From Orthonyx spaldingii (taxonomy: Eukaryota > Chordata > Aves > Passeriformes > Orthonychidae): 64,000 nt of DNA. The stretch covers positions 291,739 through 355,738 of the forward strand of contig VZTJ01004373.1 of the NCBI GenBank assembly GCA_013397795.1, given 5' to 3'. The notes beneath the pieces are model-generated. The model saw only the letters and a program-made list of their open reading frames with translations, searched no databases and had not been told where the DNA came from. Below are positions 34,916 through 47,450 of the stretch, one piece after another (within the stretch, counting starts at the first letter, position 1; every line of letters begins with the position of its first letter). A program made the position numbers and the translations under genes.

Positions 34916-35109
34916 TGTTTGCATGAGGGTTGGTGTGAGTAGGCTGAGAAGGGATGTAGTCTATGGCAGGATCACTGCAGAGAAAGGATGGTGCTTTACT
35001 GGGGGTGGAAAATGGAATTGTCACCGTGGAATGAATGAATTGTACAGTTTCTCTTTTGTAACCCAGGGAATAATTAAGATAGATGGGTAGATGAATTAGC
35101 TGTCCTGCA
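34916..35109. other. Spacer, nothing recognised
   Basis: Short mixed stretch. Confidence 0.3.
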
Positions 35110-35420
35110 AGGTCAAAAGTGGATTGCCTTATTACTCTATTATTTCACTGTTGTGGAACTATCACCACTAACGCCTTTTTCATGATATTTTGTACATCGC
35201 ATCAAAAAAAAAAAAAAAAAAAGGGAGAAAAGAAAAAAGGGGGGGAGATACAAATTGATCGTTTGCTGGTGAAATCAGTCTTCGTCATCGCCAGCAGTGC
35301 TTGGATTAATGGGATTGAAGGCTGCTGGAGGTTCAGCCAGAGAGACGGGCGGAAAAACAAGAGAAATTGGTTCGCACCCCTGGGAATGGAATTGATGTGA
35401 CTTGCACAGAGCTGCTGCAG
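35110..35420. promoter_or_regulatory. Candidate conserved element split by a poly(A)/purine run
   Basis: A clean AT-rich left part (35110-35203) is followed by A19 at 35204-35222 and a purine run to about 35250. A CpG-containing right part then follows, with GGATTA at 35303-35308, GACGGGCGG near 35344 and TTCGCACCCC near 35371. The parts flanking the run look non-repetitive and enhancer-like. The A-run may be a lineage-specific expansion. Confidence 0.4.
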
Positions 35421-38230
35421 CAGTGGTGGCTGCTATGCTGTGATGCTGTTTTCTAAAAAAACACAAAAGGGAGATGGGAGAACAAAATAAATCCCTAGCT
35501 GGAATACTGGGTTGTTACAAACGTGGATGATAATCTTCTAGCATTTTTGGGAGGTCCAGAAGAGTATGTTTGCTGTAAGCCTTTAGGAAACAATAGAGTA
35601 CAGTCTTTGAAAAATACAACTGCTTTCTGGTGGCCTTCTGCTATTTCTGTGGGGCTTTAAAGATGAGGTTTGGGACAAATACTAGAAGATGGACATGACT
35701 CCCATTACTGGAAAATACTCTCAAATCTATGTAGCTGGCTGTAGAGATCTTCCAAATGGGTAAAGACCATTAGGTGAATGTAATAGAAGTAGAGGACACC
35801 AGTAATAAACATGGTTGTAGAAAGACAGAAATAACAGAACCAGGGACATGCTGAATTAGATCATTGTGTGGTTGACAATCACAGAAAGAAATACGATGGA
35901 GTGGAAAACTTGTAGTTAGCCTTCCCTTTTCCAGTGCCAAGACACAGAGATGCTTGTTTGCTTCTGATTTTTTTTTTTTTTTTGCTTGAATTCTAGTAAA
36001 TAAAGATTTTGAGAGGTTTGAACTTCTGAAGGGGAGACAGTTAATTTGCTCACAAGAAGTTCTGCGTATGCTTGGCATTGTGCTTATAGTTGATCACATG
36101 GTCCTCAAGCACCATGAGCAACAGCAGAGAGAACCCATGTCCACGTGCAGTCAGTGTCAAGGGTCTTCCCTGTGGGCATGCACTCTCTCTCTGCCCACTG
36201 TTAGCAGGTGATGGTGCAGGGTAGATACAGAACAAAACTCTGAAGTGCTGAAGTTCAGGTTATGCTTGACTACTCTTAAGCAGCAGCATGCATAGTGTTT
36301 ATCTGATCAGCTTAAAAGCAGTGCTATTATAAACAGCTTTCCCAATGTGGGACTGGCTCTGAGGAAGATGAAATCAACACAAGAGTTTTTTGTGTGAGCT
36401 AGAGATCTGGCAGGTTGCTTCCTCAGAAATCTTTTCCATTTATCCTGCTGCCATTTGGTCAACACTGATACCAGTTTTGAGAAAATCTGTCTTTGAGATG
36501 GGAAAAAGGAAAGCCCAGATTATTTCTGAAACATTTTACATGTGGTTGAATAATGAAAATACTAAACTCACAGCTCTGTCCCATCCATGGAGAGTCAAAC
36601 CAAGACTGGGTGTGATTTTCCAAGTCATGGTTGGCTCTGGGAGCATTTCCCATAAATGAGACTATCTACAATGTAATAGTGTGTAGGGCAAATTTCCTTT
36701 TTGCTTTATCTCTCCTTGGTTCCTGGGCTACACTCTTGAATATGCAAGATGGTGTTTTAAAATTGGTTATGAACTCTAGGCCATTTATATGTCTTTCACT
36801 CTTGGAGAGTCTTCTTCTATTGATGCTAAAATTATTTTTTTCCAGGCTTATAAATCCAGACTAACACAAAAGTAGAATGAAAATTTCTAATGTATGATAT
36901 AACTGTGAGCTGTTTTCATCTCTAAGACACACTAATTCTGAAGTCTAAAGAAGACACTTTTTATCTCAGACAACTAACAGGTGATGTCTGGACAGATGGA
37001 AAGCCTGGCCTTCCCATCCAAGGTGTCAAGTACTTGACGAAGTATTTAAAAGAAAATTCAGAAAATAGGGTGTGCATCCCAAAAATTCTCTGAGCATCTT
37101 TACGCTGTTTTCTTCAGTGCTTAATGCACTGATAGCAAAGACTAGAGGTGAACTGGGAGACTCCTTTTCCAGCACTGTGAACAACAGTGCAAGACCTTGA
37201 TGCAAAACATTACGGTGTTTGCATCAGGCAACTGGCTCTGAAGATAGTCAGGGTGAGCTGAGCCTATTTACTAGCGGGAAGAACAGCTGCCGCACAGGGC
37301 CACTGCTGTTTTCTGCTCTCAGATCTGCACTGTGGATCTTGCCTTCTGCTTTCCTGATGAGAGGTCCTTGCATGTCTGAGGGGGCAGGTCTGTTTCTCAG
37401 AGCATGCTTTCTGAACTGTGAGTTGCTATGCTAGGTGAAGAAATTCTTTAACCCTTGTGTGCTTTAGATGAGCCTCTTATTTTTGCCAATAGGATTTTCC
37501 AGAGAATCTATTACTCTTGGGTTTGGCCCAAACTACCTTTTTTCCTGCATTGCACAAGGCAAAGTGCTAAAGCATTTCTAAGCTATAGACATAGCTTGTA
37601 GTTGTAACTAAAACTAGCTCAAAAGTGAAACCAGTGAGGAAGATGTGCCACATGATGTGAGGCTGGGGCTCAGCTCAGAGATCTTGGTCCTTGTGATCAG
37701 AAATGAGGAGATGTAAATGCGATAGTCACCTGACCATAGGCTGTGTTATGTACCATGCTCCATGGTGTCATGGACTGACATCTGCCAGGAAGGAGCAATC
37801 AGCAGGAAAGGCTGTGCTCTAGCACTGCAGGTCCGTGGGACTGTGATGTGACCTGGGCAAGGCCCTACCGTGAGCTTCTACCACACCTTTACTACAGGTA
37901 TCTGCAGGGTGGGTTGGCCACTTCTGGAGAATTCCCAGCTGTCAACGTCCCTATCTCTGCTTTATTTTGGGTGATGAAAGAAGACAGCTGGTTTGTCTCC
38001 CAAATAAGGAAATATGTTGGCATCACATGGGTTTCTGTGTACCTTTCAGGTGCAATTACGAACACCAGAGGAAGGGCTTTGGGACAGCTCTGCGAGTGCT
38101 TCACACACAGTTCCACATATGTAACAAAATAAAGGAGTAATTACCATTGCTGATTTTGCAGCTCTGGTCTATGATTCCTTCTTTTACCTCTTACCACTCA
38201 CTCTGTAAATGTCATCATTAGTAAACCGTG
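35421..38230. other. Spacer, no gene recognised
   Basis: Mixed DNA with a T16 run at 35968-35983. No gene, RNA or repeat family was recognised. Confidence 0.4.
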
Positions 38231-38261
38231 TTTTGGCTGAAAACTACATTTTTAGCCAAAA
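38231..38261. repeat. Small inverted repeat
   Basis: TTTTGGCT (38231-38238) and AGCCAAAA (38254-38261) are exact complements across a 15-base spacer. The inner TTGGC/GCCAA half sites are NFI-like. Confidence 0.6.
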
Positions 38262-40889
38262 ACAGTAATGCAGGGAAACTCAAGATGTTTTTTTCCCCCT
38301 AACATTAAGAAGCAAAATAAGCTTTCATTTTTCCTATTACATTGGTTATTTTGAAATTTAAGTGCAACTTTAAAAAGTTGTAGAAAGCAATATCTAATAC
38401 TGTATCACAAGGACTAGCTTGGAGTAAAATTGTGCATTCTGGTTGCTATGAAACACTTTATTTTTTTCATTTTGCCAAGACAAAACTTGTCAGACTGATC
38501 CTTCTTTCATTTCCAGGATACTACTTTTTGGATAAGTGTGTGGTTTTACAGTTGAACCTTATGGGGGAGACAGCCAGTACCATTAAGAGGTAGATCTGAG
38601 TGAATCTAATGAGGTGTTTCTTTACCTTCCTGTCCTCACAGCTGATAGAAGTTCAGTGTTGGACATTTGTAGCTTTTAAAACTGTTCCTATGAGGAATAA
38701 AGTTTTTCTTTGAAGTTGAGGCTTTCATTATGTCAGCTGAATGTGATCAGGTATGCTTGACCTTTGGTGAAAACCAGTGCATAGACACCATGATTTTTCC
38801 TGTTTAACACAAGTCCCAAGTTTTCATCCTTTCATGTGCCCTTCCTCCTACAGCATTTGCACACCTCACTGCATGTCAGAATTTGACCCATTGGTAATGG
38901 TAGCTATTGTTATGATTTTTATGGTCCTGCAAAATCAGTGGGTATTAACTAAGTTAAAACTGCATGAGTAGAATAAAGTGAACAGAAAAGGTACTGAAAA
39001 TACAGTTCTGAACTCACAGCTGCACCTTTGAAAGCTGAAATAGGTACTTACCTGCTAGGCTACAGACTCTTGTTATCATCTATGGGAAATTTAAAGGTAT
39101 TATTTTTACCACTGGAGGGCTCTCATATTTTTCCATTAATGCAACAGAAACATATTGAAAATGACCAATACGGAAGTGAAGTTCAGATAAACTATATTCC
39201 TGACTTCACAGCAAGAACTGTATGCACAGGACCTTTGAGAGAAATGGGAATAACTGTTGTATTTCTGTTTTGACAAAATAACAGGGCAAACCATGTGATG
39301 AACAGACTCTTATTTGGTGATGATAGCAACAGAGCAGTATTAAAAATGTGGAATTTTTGTCACCGGATGGAAAGCTCCAGATCGTTACCTGGGGGGGTGG
39401 GGAGGTGAGATTTCATCTCAACAGGGCTTTGGGAGAATAATGTGAAGACACCAACTTACATGAGGTAAGAATGTGGCCCAGAAGGAACAATTGGTCCTAC
39501 ACAGAAGCAAAGTTTAACCTGCATAAGTCTCATTTGTAGTGAAGCATATATGTTGTGTTTGGATGAACATGTGTGCAGTTCACCCTTTGAAAGGAGGCTG
39601 TCAGTTTAATGACTCGGTTTACGTAATTTCTCTTTATGCCACTGGCAGCGCACTATAGACCGCTGCTCATGATCTGATGGAAGAATCTGGGTGGACTCTG
39701 TCTATGCTCTGAAACAATTATTTTGCTGTCTTAGTTACACAGCCCTGGGAAACAGCCACTAGATTTGTGCATATTATACCAGCTGCATGCAATAAATAAA
39801 ATCTGTCAATGTAACAGGAACATGCAGGACAACTGGCAGCATCAGTGAATAGCAATGGATCCCACTAAATTCTGCCAGCAAAGACTTTCACCCTATGAGA
39901 GAAGGATGAGCAAATTGTGCAATTTCAGATGGAGAAGGAACTAATTTTTTAATGTGTGACTCTAGAAGTGGAGTGACAGGGAGGTAGCACATGGTTCTAG
40001 TTGGGATCTGCCAAGCAGCATACGAAGTGTACTGTATTAAGTAAAGGTGTTACTCTTACATAAGGAATAGCTTCAGCAGGATGAGTTGTGGCAAGGAGAT
40101 GTCCAGGTCCCTTCCACAAAACCTGGCTCTGCACATGAAGTTTAGAAGTTTTGTTGTTACAGGAAGGCAACACAGGAACCTGTTTGAGAAAGGATCAGAG
40201 ACAAACCCCAGGATAACCAAACTTGCTAACCACCAGTGTTACTGCTCTTCTGAGGAACCCCAAATTCTTACTGCTACCTTCTATAAGACAGTAACACAAA
40301 TGTGCTTCGATTGATTATGGAATCTGGACTCAAAAATGCCAAAGCAGGGAAGTAATTTGCTTAAAACTTTTTTTTTCCTTTCTGAAGAAAAGGTAGATAT
40401 AGAATGAAAAACATCTGCCTTTCATTGCATTTTCTCAGGGACAAAAGTTCTGAACAATATTGTACTTCTCTTATTTTTTAACAAAATGCCTGTATTCCTT
40501 ATTGAGAAGTATGATAATTTTAATGCTTAACTTTAACCCACTCCCAAACTTAAAGAAGAAAACGTATTTCAATTTTAATAGAGAAATTTTTCTACTTTTG
40601 CAAATACTTTTGCATATTAGAGCCTTTTGTTTAGGCTATTCTGGAAATATTTTTGAACACTGAGGAAGGGAAATCACAGTAAATTACTCTTCTCCCCATT
40701 TGCTCCTCAAATTTTTTTGCAGCTAGTATTGAAGCAAATGTTACTGATGTGCATTTGCCAGTTACTGGTGGTCTTAATACCCTCTTGCAACTGGTCTAAT
40801 ATATGGCATTGGACATATCAATCAGCTTCCCTGTGAATTAGTTTCTTTAATTTGAATATGATTATCAGAAAAATTAAGCCTGGAATTAG
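38262..40889. other. Spacer with one weak candidate element
   Basis: Mostly AT-rich and unremarkable. The stretch at about 39600-39670 has clustered CpGs (ACTCGGTTTACGTAA, GGCAGCGCAC, GACCGCTG) in otherwise CpG-poor DNA and may be a small conserved site cluster. No gene was recognised. Confidence 0.35.
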
Positions 40890-41400
40890 CATAATGAGAT
40901 GATCCAATCCATTTCCCTACCCTAGGGCAAGACCCATTCTACCTCAGATGAGTAAATTATAACTTTATAGCAAATTTTCTGTCTTTAAAAACTTTCAGTG
41001 ATGGAGATCTCACAGCTTCCCTTCAGCAATCTGTTTCAGTAGTTCACTAGCCTGCAGCACTAGTTCACATTACTAGACACTTGGTCCTCATGCCTAATCT
41101 GGATCTTGCTGCAGTTTGAGTCTTGTTCTCTTTTCCATGTTGGCATGGAGAAGGGCTAATTACCTTCCTTTTTGTTCAGTATTTTACTTACTAGGAAGAC
41201 GTTTCTCCTAATACTTCACATCTCTAGCCTGAACATCTTCATTTCTTTTCACCTTCACAGGTCATGCTTTCTAAGTCTTGGACCAGTCATACTTCTCTTC
41301 ACAAAAGGCTCTTATTTACCACCATCTCTCTTGAAGCTGGGATCCAGGCCTAGATTTAATGTTCCTGCTGAAACATCACCAATGTAGAGAGGTCTGACCA
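40890..41400 (-). mobile_element. Decayed CR1-type LINE fragment
   Basis: The plus strand carries the reverse complement of a CR1 3' region in recognisable order: GATGATCCAATCCATTTCCC, CAGTGATGGAGATCTCACAG, a CTGTTTCAGTAGTTCACTAGCC block, CGTTTCTCCTAATACTTCACA and AGGTCATGCTTTCTAAG. It ends near CTTGAAGCTGGGATCCAGG. The minus-strand frame around 41020-41060 reads NRLLKG after an in-frame stop, where CR1 has NRLPRE. There are several stops and indels, so this is an old copy. The 5' boundary on the minus strand (right side) is approximate. Confidence 0.7.
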
Positions 41401-43500
41401 TCTGTGCTCCTCTTTGAAGTGTCCATGAATGGATTTGGTTTACTTTGCACTGATGACTCTGGTTCAACTTGAGCTTTTTCTGCAGAATTTCCGCCTCACT
41501 TACTGTTCTTGATCTCATATTTGTGCCATTGATTGTCCTGCCAAAGCGAGGCAACTTGTTTGTGTCTGCATTCTGTTACACCCAAGGAAATGTTAAATAA
41601 CTCCTTTGCAACAGAATTGAAGAAGACGCTCCTGCTGTCCAATTGGAATTTAAATAGGGAGGAACTGTCTGTGCAGGAACTTGAAAATGCTTGTAAAAGT
41701 GGCTTGTCTTTCCAATAGAAAGTATTATGACTGTAAAAATAATATTTGAGCTCAGGGCTCACCAAATCAACACTCACTAGAACTGCCCAGGGTCAATCTG
41801 TTGTGAATAGTCAGCACTTCACTACAGCCATGCCATTTCTGCCAACAATGCATGGTCTTTGCAGGTCTCCTGTCCAAAAAGCAACCTAATATGAGCCTCT
41901 TGAGCTAATAAAATTATAGAAGGTTACAGAACAAGGTGGTTTGCCTGTAAGCCAGGTAGCATGATTAACAGTAGGCATTTAATTGTTTCTGATGTCTTCA
42001 ATGATCAGCATCGGAATGGGTTATTGCCTTCCAGCCCAGATTTACTGTTGACAATGTACCATGTCATACCACTAAACTGTCTTGAAGGTGATTTCTGGCC
42101 AGCACAATATCATGCAACTGCATTGCAATGATATTTTGTGACAAATAAAAAATCAATGGCATGCCTTAACTCACCAGCCAAACACCTGCAGTGTGTCCTG
42201 GAAGGTGGTGGCCCTTTCTAGCATGGCAGACCTAAAACTACTGCAGGTCAGTGGAACTGTGCACCATTTGTGGGGAAATGAATCAGATAGCTTTAATTTA
42301 ATTTTTCATCTTAATAAAGAAAGGGGGATATTGTGAAACAGACACAATCTTTCATGTAGAAAAATCCCTTATGCTTTTCTTTGCTCTTCCCTTTTTTGAA
42401 ATGCTTTTTCATTAAATGAGGGAAAAAACTTTAAATTTTTTCTTATATTATTATCTCTCTCATTCTTTTGCTTCTCCATGAAAATGTCATTTTGGGACAA
42501 CCCAAGCCTTTATATTTAACAAAAAAAGGATATATTTTGTTTTAGCCATGTTCAACCCTTTTGCTAGCATTGTTCCTTTTTTACACAAAAGAAATAGTTT
42601 TGACTGATAGCTGTGATGTAGTGTTTGGAGGACACTGAACTTGGGTCCTTCAGCACTTTCAGAGCTATTTCAGAGCTACCTGTATCTTCCAGCTGAAATG
42701 GTCTGTCGAATTGATTGGACGATTTATGGAATTTTCTTCTTATTCTTAAATATCACCTAGTAGGGGTAGTGGGAAGAAATAATTCCCTTGAATTCAGCAG
42801 GAAAGAAATCAAGGCGCTTCACAGCCCCTTGGCCCTCTAGTTCACTACTCAGAGTAACTTACTGTTGTGGTTCACTGTCCACCAGCTTTCAGTACACAGG
42901 ACTTGGTCTTGTTGGTTCTTGTGGGATGAATGAATATGAAGGCCCTGTGCTGAGTGAATTCACTTCTGTGCCTAGGCTTCCCAAGTTTCCATGGCCAGTT
43001 TACTATGAGGTAAGTCTGACTGGTGCTTACAGGCCTTGATTGGCAGTGACTGACAGATGAAGTTTAAGGTTGACTTAGATGCAAATCCAATTTTCCCTCT
43101 ATATTAGTGCTTCTTGAGTACTGTCTTGCAACGGTGAAGCTGGTGTGATTTACTGAGTGAATTTACACTTCAGTGGTGTGGCAAGAGCTGTGGTAATGAG
43201 GGAAAGCCAGCTTAGGTGAGCAGCAGTGCTGCTGCTGCCGCTCCCACTGTGACACCCTCCCAGCTGGCTCAGATGCTGTGAGGGCCACACGCTGTTGTGG
43301 TATGTTGGAAAGGCTCTGAGCTCTTCTCTCAAGGACTGTCACCTCTCAGTGAGTGTCTGTGACGCTGATGTACCACTGGTACTTTTGTGCGCGTTGTTTG
43401 GCCTCATTGGGTGGAGTCTTGGGACTCCCATCATTTTACTGTGCAGTGTTGCTGAGCTGGGATATCCCTTACTACCAGGGGAAAAGAAATAGCAAAGTGA
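41401..43500. other. Spacer, nothing recognised
   Basis: Mixed to AT-rich DNA. No coding or repeat signature beyond the possible tail of the CR1 copy to its left. Confidence 0.4.
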
Positions 43501-46500
43501 AATTTTCCTTTCTTCTTTCCCTTTTTCCTACTACTATAGGCTGACAGTCAAGCTGACCTGCTTGGGGTTTTTCACCACATTTTCCTGTATTTATAAAAAA
43601 AAATAAATTTTGAGTAAAATTTCTGGTTTCTTTAGATTCTTCTTCAAATTTATTGTATTTTATTTTCAAGGGACTTGCTTAAATTGTTTTAACCAGTGCA
43701 TTTTCAAAACATAGATGTACTTGTTCCTGTGTTTATTAGCCAAAAATAGCCTTTACAGCCTGGAAGTGATATCCGAAAGATGTTTTTACAACAGGTATTT
43801 TTAAATCAGTTCTTTTTCTTTTGAGGAAAAAAAATCCCCAACTCTTTGCTTAGTGGACATTTTACTTTTGAGTGGTGTTCTATTGTTTGTCACCTAATGC
43901 TGAAATATAATAAGTCAACTCCTGGCATATGGTAGAGCTGCTTGGAGTGGGAGAAGCAAAGACAACAAAGACCTCAGCTGTAGGTCTTGAGGCCTCAGGC
44001 TCTCTGGGGTGTTGGCTGAACCTCTGAGCTCAGTGCTGTGCAGAACAGCAGTTCATGACAAAAATGGGATATTCAACATGTAGTTTCCATTAGACCTCCA
44101 AGCACAGTGTAAAGTAGGGGACTGGGAGGACTGGCTAGGCAGGAATACTTTTTGTGAATATTTTTCCTTGAAACACAAGTAGTTTCATTGACATCAAAAT
44201 GCTTGGTGGGAGCACAGGGGAGTCTCTAACCATATTATGAGAATTTCCTGAGTGAAAGTTAATCTGCCTGATCTAAACTAGCAGGACAGAACGTGACCTG
44301 GTATGGTTAATAAATCTATGCTCTGGGCACTTAGAGGCCAAGGGTGGAGTCAAACTCAAGTCTTTGCATAGAGTGATTCAGAGGATGAACAAGGCTACAT
44401 ACCTCCTCCATCCCAACTGGACACTTTAGCCAGTGTGGAGGTACAGACCACTTCTGTCAGACCTGTTCCAGTCTGTGTCAGTGACTAGTAGCTGGTCCAA
44501 GATGAGGTTGGACTATTTGCTTTGTGCAGGACCCTTGTCCAGCAGTCATGCTGGTGACCTCCCGAGGCGTGAGGTGAGAGCTGGGCCTTTGATGTAGTAC
44601 TGTCTACCTGTGGTGCTCTGCACTGAAAAGACTATGACATGTTTTGCTTTTATCCAAACCTTGCAACATTTTGTAAACTCGGTAGTTTATTTTCCTCAGA
44701 AGTAGCTTGGGAGTTCAGGCAACAGTCTGTGGACAACAGTTTTGTCAGGCCTTTCTTGTGCTTTCTTCTTGTAGACCTGAGGGCATGGCTTTCCAAGTAG
44801 TGCTGGGAACCTTTCCTTGTTCTGCAACTGAACGAATCTCAAGGAGCTCTGAGACATTCAACCCTTCTGTCTTACTGAGTCTCATTTCCTGTTTTACGGA
44901 AGTCTTCCTTTTCTCCTTGTTTTGAATTTTCCCTTAATCCACCCTTCAATGGGATGTCAAATACCTCTTTTAAAACCCAAACATGCTACTTTAGCCTACC
45001 TTCTAATCTGTCCTGTGAAAGCTGTAGATATTTGCTGTGTCTTCTGTACATACATGCATGATTCTGCAAAATTCCTTTTGATGAAGAGACAAAGTTTCTT
45101 GAGGGATTGGTACACAGTAGGTGGATTGTCAGCAGCCACTGTACACATGGTAAGGAAAACTTGCATATGAAAGTATCATTCTTTCTCAGATCCAGGCCTC
45201 TTGCAAGGCTTAAGGTTCCTTTTGAGGAACAGTAATATGGCTTGTTTGGCTTGAACGTCCTCCATTTGGTCATGCAGGCAGATGGCTGATTTGTGAACTG
45301 ATGACTTTTTGTTACCACTGCCACTGGATAGTATAGCATAGATGTTAATATTTGCACTGAAGTCCAGAGTTGTGACTTTGGCCTTGAATAAATAAGCACT
45401 GTGGTTCTCACCCTAGCAATATCACTAATGACAAATCTCTGTGATCTGCAGGTCTTCAAGCCCTTAAGTCTGCTTTTGACATTTGAATTTTGCGCTGGTG
45501 ATTCACTTCCTCCTCAGTCTTCACAGTGTTCCATATCTCTCACCTAAATTTACCCTTCCCTTCTTCATGCCAGTCTTGTCTTGGCTTTTGTCTAGAGAAT
45601 TTCCTTGGAGATTGGCCCATCCTATCTTTTATTCAATACATAATATTGTTTTCATGTCTGATTGTATTAACATGTGCCAGTGTTGGATTAGATGTCAACC
45701 AACAGAAATTTTTCTCAAGTACACTGGGCCACACTCCTATTGCTTATGGTAGAGCAAGGCAGGAGTTGCCTTGAGCACTCACTGTCCTAAGCAATCTCCA
45801 TGGCTGCAGTGGCAAGAGATAGAGCCCAGATTCCATGTCATCTGGACCAGTGCCTTGATGTGAGCTTCTCTGTGTCTCTCTTTTGGGCAGGTTTCTTTTG
45901 CTCCCCAGCTGCTCTTAATATACCGTCAAACTGTCCCCACCTCCCCAAGGCCTCCTCAAGTCCTTTGTTTCAGGATGCTTGTACTGCATTTTCCTGTTCT
46001 TTAGTCCTTTATTACCTCTTGCTGCAAAGTCCTTGCCTCACCTAATTGCAATATGGCTTGGATCCATCTGTATTCTTTCTCTGGGAACATCCCAGCAGAC
46101 TGCTCTCTTCCCTGTCTTGGTCTGAGGCTTCACCATTTTTGTAACTTTTTGTGAGCTTTGTGCAGCAGAGGTGAGTTGAAGTCTCAGCCTTTCCCCATCC
46201 CCACCTGTCGTAAGGCTGCATTTTGGGCTGCCCACCAGGCTTCAATATCTACTGGATGTGGTCGTTAGATTCTTTTGAGTTCAGTGCCTTAGGCAAGGTT
46301 ATTTGGGCCATTAATGTGGTGACTTAGCCTAGCATTTCTGTCTAGCTGGCTTCTTTCCTGTTGCTGTTTTATCATCTTCACCCCACAGGTCTGTGTGGAA
46401 CAGGTGCAGGACATTGTCCAGGGAGGTGACTGAGAAGTGTTTTGGCCTAATGTTTGGCCTCTGGGGTGGTGCTGGTGAAAGCCACTTGAGTACCCTTCTC

Positions 46501-46569
46501 CACAAATGTGTGCCAGACGGCGTTGGCAGGTCCTCTTTTTTGGTTTCATTTGTTTGCTTTTTTGTGGAA
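43501..46569. other. Spacer, no gene recognised
   Basis: About 3 kb of mixed DNA. Open frames at 44986-45459 (minus, 157 codons) and 46329-46763 (minus, 144 codons) show no domain. The latter overlaps the neighbouring candidate element and is probably fortuitous. Confidence 0.4.
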
Positions 46570-46935
46570 TTTTTTTTCAAAAAGCCAGCATTAACAGCAG
46601 CAGCTGTACGGGAATGGCACAGCCGCTCTATTCCTGGCCAAGAACCCTGTGAAATTAATCCACATCTCACTGAAATCCTACCCCGCTTTCGGGTCACTGC
46701 CTCGTTCCGGCACTGCGGAAGGCAGGGATCCCGCGATGATTTATTACCAGCCCCAACGCACATATTATTATGAAATGAGTTTATTACACTCTAAATCTCC
46801 TGTTAATGTGCTACTGTTTTAATCCCTTTATCCAATTTTCAGTCTCTCAGGCTTGGCTGCTGTTCACTTGCACAAAACTCTCCATTCTGAAGGTTTTATT
46901 GTACGATATCCATATCCATTTATCCTGCTTTAAGG
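46570..46935. promoter_or_regulatory. Strong candidate conserved non-coding element
   Basis: Preserved CpGs (near 46609, 46622, 46682-46708 and 46732) combine with AT-rich homeodomain-type sequence. TTAATCC bicoid/OTX/PITX-type sites lie at 46655-46661 and 46819-46825, with TTATTAC and ATTATTATGAAAT words between them. It has no repeat match and sits directly before a purine-rich tract. Confidence 0.5.
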
Positions 46936-47450
46936 CTGCAGTGCTGAAGCCCTGGTGAGGAGGGGGAGCATGAGAAAGGAATGGGAGAAGCAGGAGGGGA
47001 TGGGCCAGGGTCTGTGTGTGGAGAGAGGAAGAGAACAGTCTGGCTTAGCCTGTAAGGGTATAAAAAAGGGTTGAAGTGAGGGGGGAACAAGAGAACTGAT
47101 TTTAAGGGGAGCAGCTACTAAGTCAAGGAATGGGGAAAAAATTGAAGGTACTTTGGTAAATCATATAGTAAGTGGATAAGAGAAGAAGGGGCCTTCTCCT
47201 CTGCTTTGAGAGTACCATGAATCAAACAGCTCTAGTAGTGAAGAGAGGGCAGAAGCAGAGCAAAGACAGAAGATGAAGGGGAACTGGAAGAGTATGTGGA
47301 GGGATGGGAGAGGAGGAGCATGAGGGATGGGAGGGTGGGAGGGAGGAGACCTGAGGGAAAGGGCTGTTTGAGATCCAGGGTGGAAAACACATGCTCTGGG
47401 ATGCACAACAAAATGGTTTGGGCAGCATGGCAGTGAGAGGAAATCACATT
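46936..47450 (+). other. Purine-rich tract with a predicted G-quadruplex
   Basis: The plus strand is G/A-rich across about 46955-47360. At 47324-47343 five GGG runs are separated by loops of 2, 1, 1 and 1 bases, a canonical stable G-quadruplex pattern. The reverse strand supplies pyrimidine-rich chance frames in all three registers (47161-47447). Confidence 0.6.

Noticed and set aside
35204..35222. A19 run as the tail of a processed pseudogene or SINE
   Set aside because: The sequence to its left is AT-rich unique-looking DNA without a retroposed body, and no target-site duplication was evident.
38231..38261. Hairpin as a possible microRNA precursor
   Set aside because: The stem is only 8 bp with a 15-base loop, far short of a precursor-length stem.
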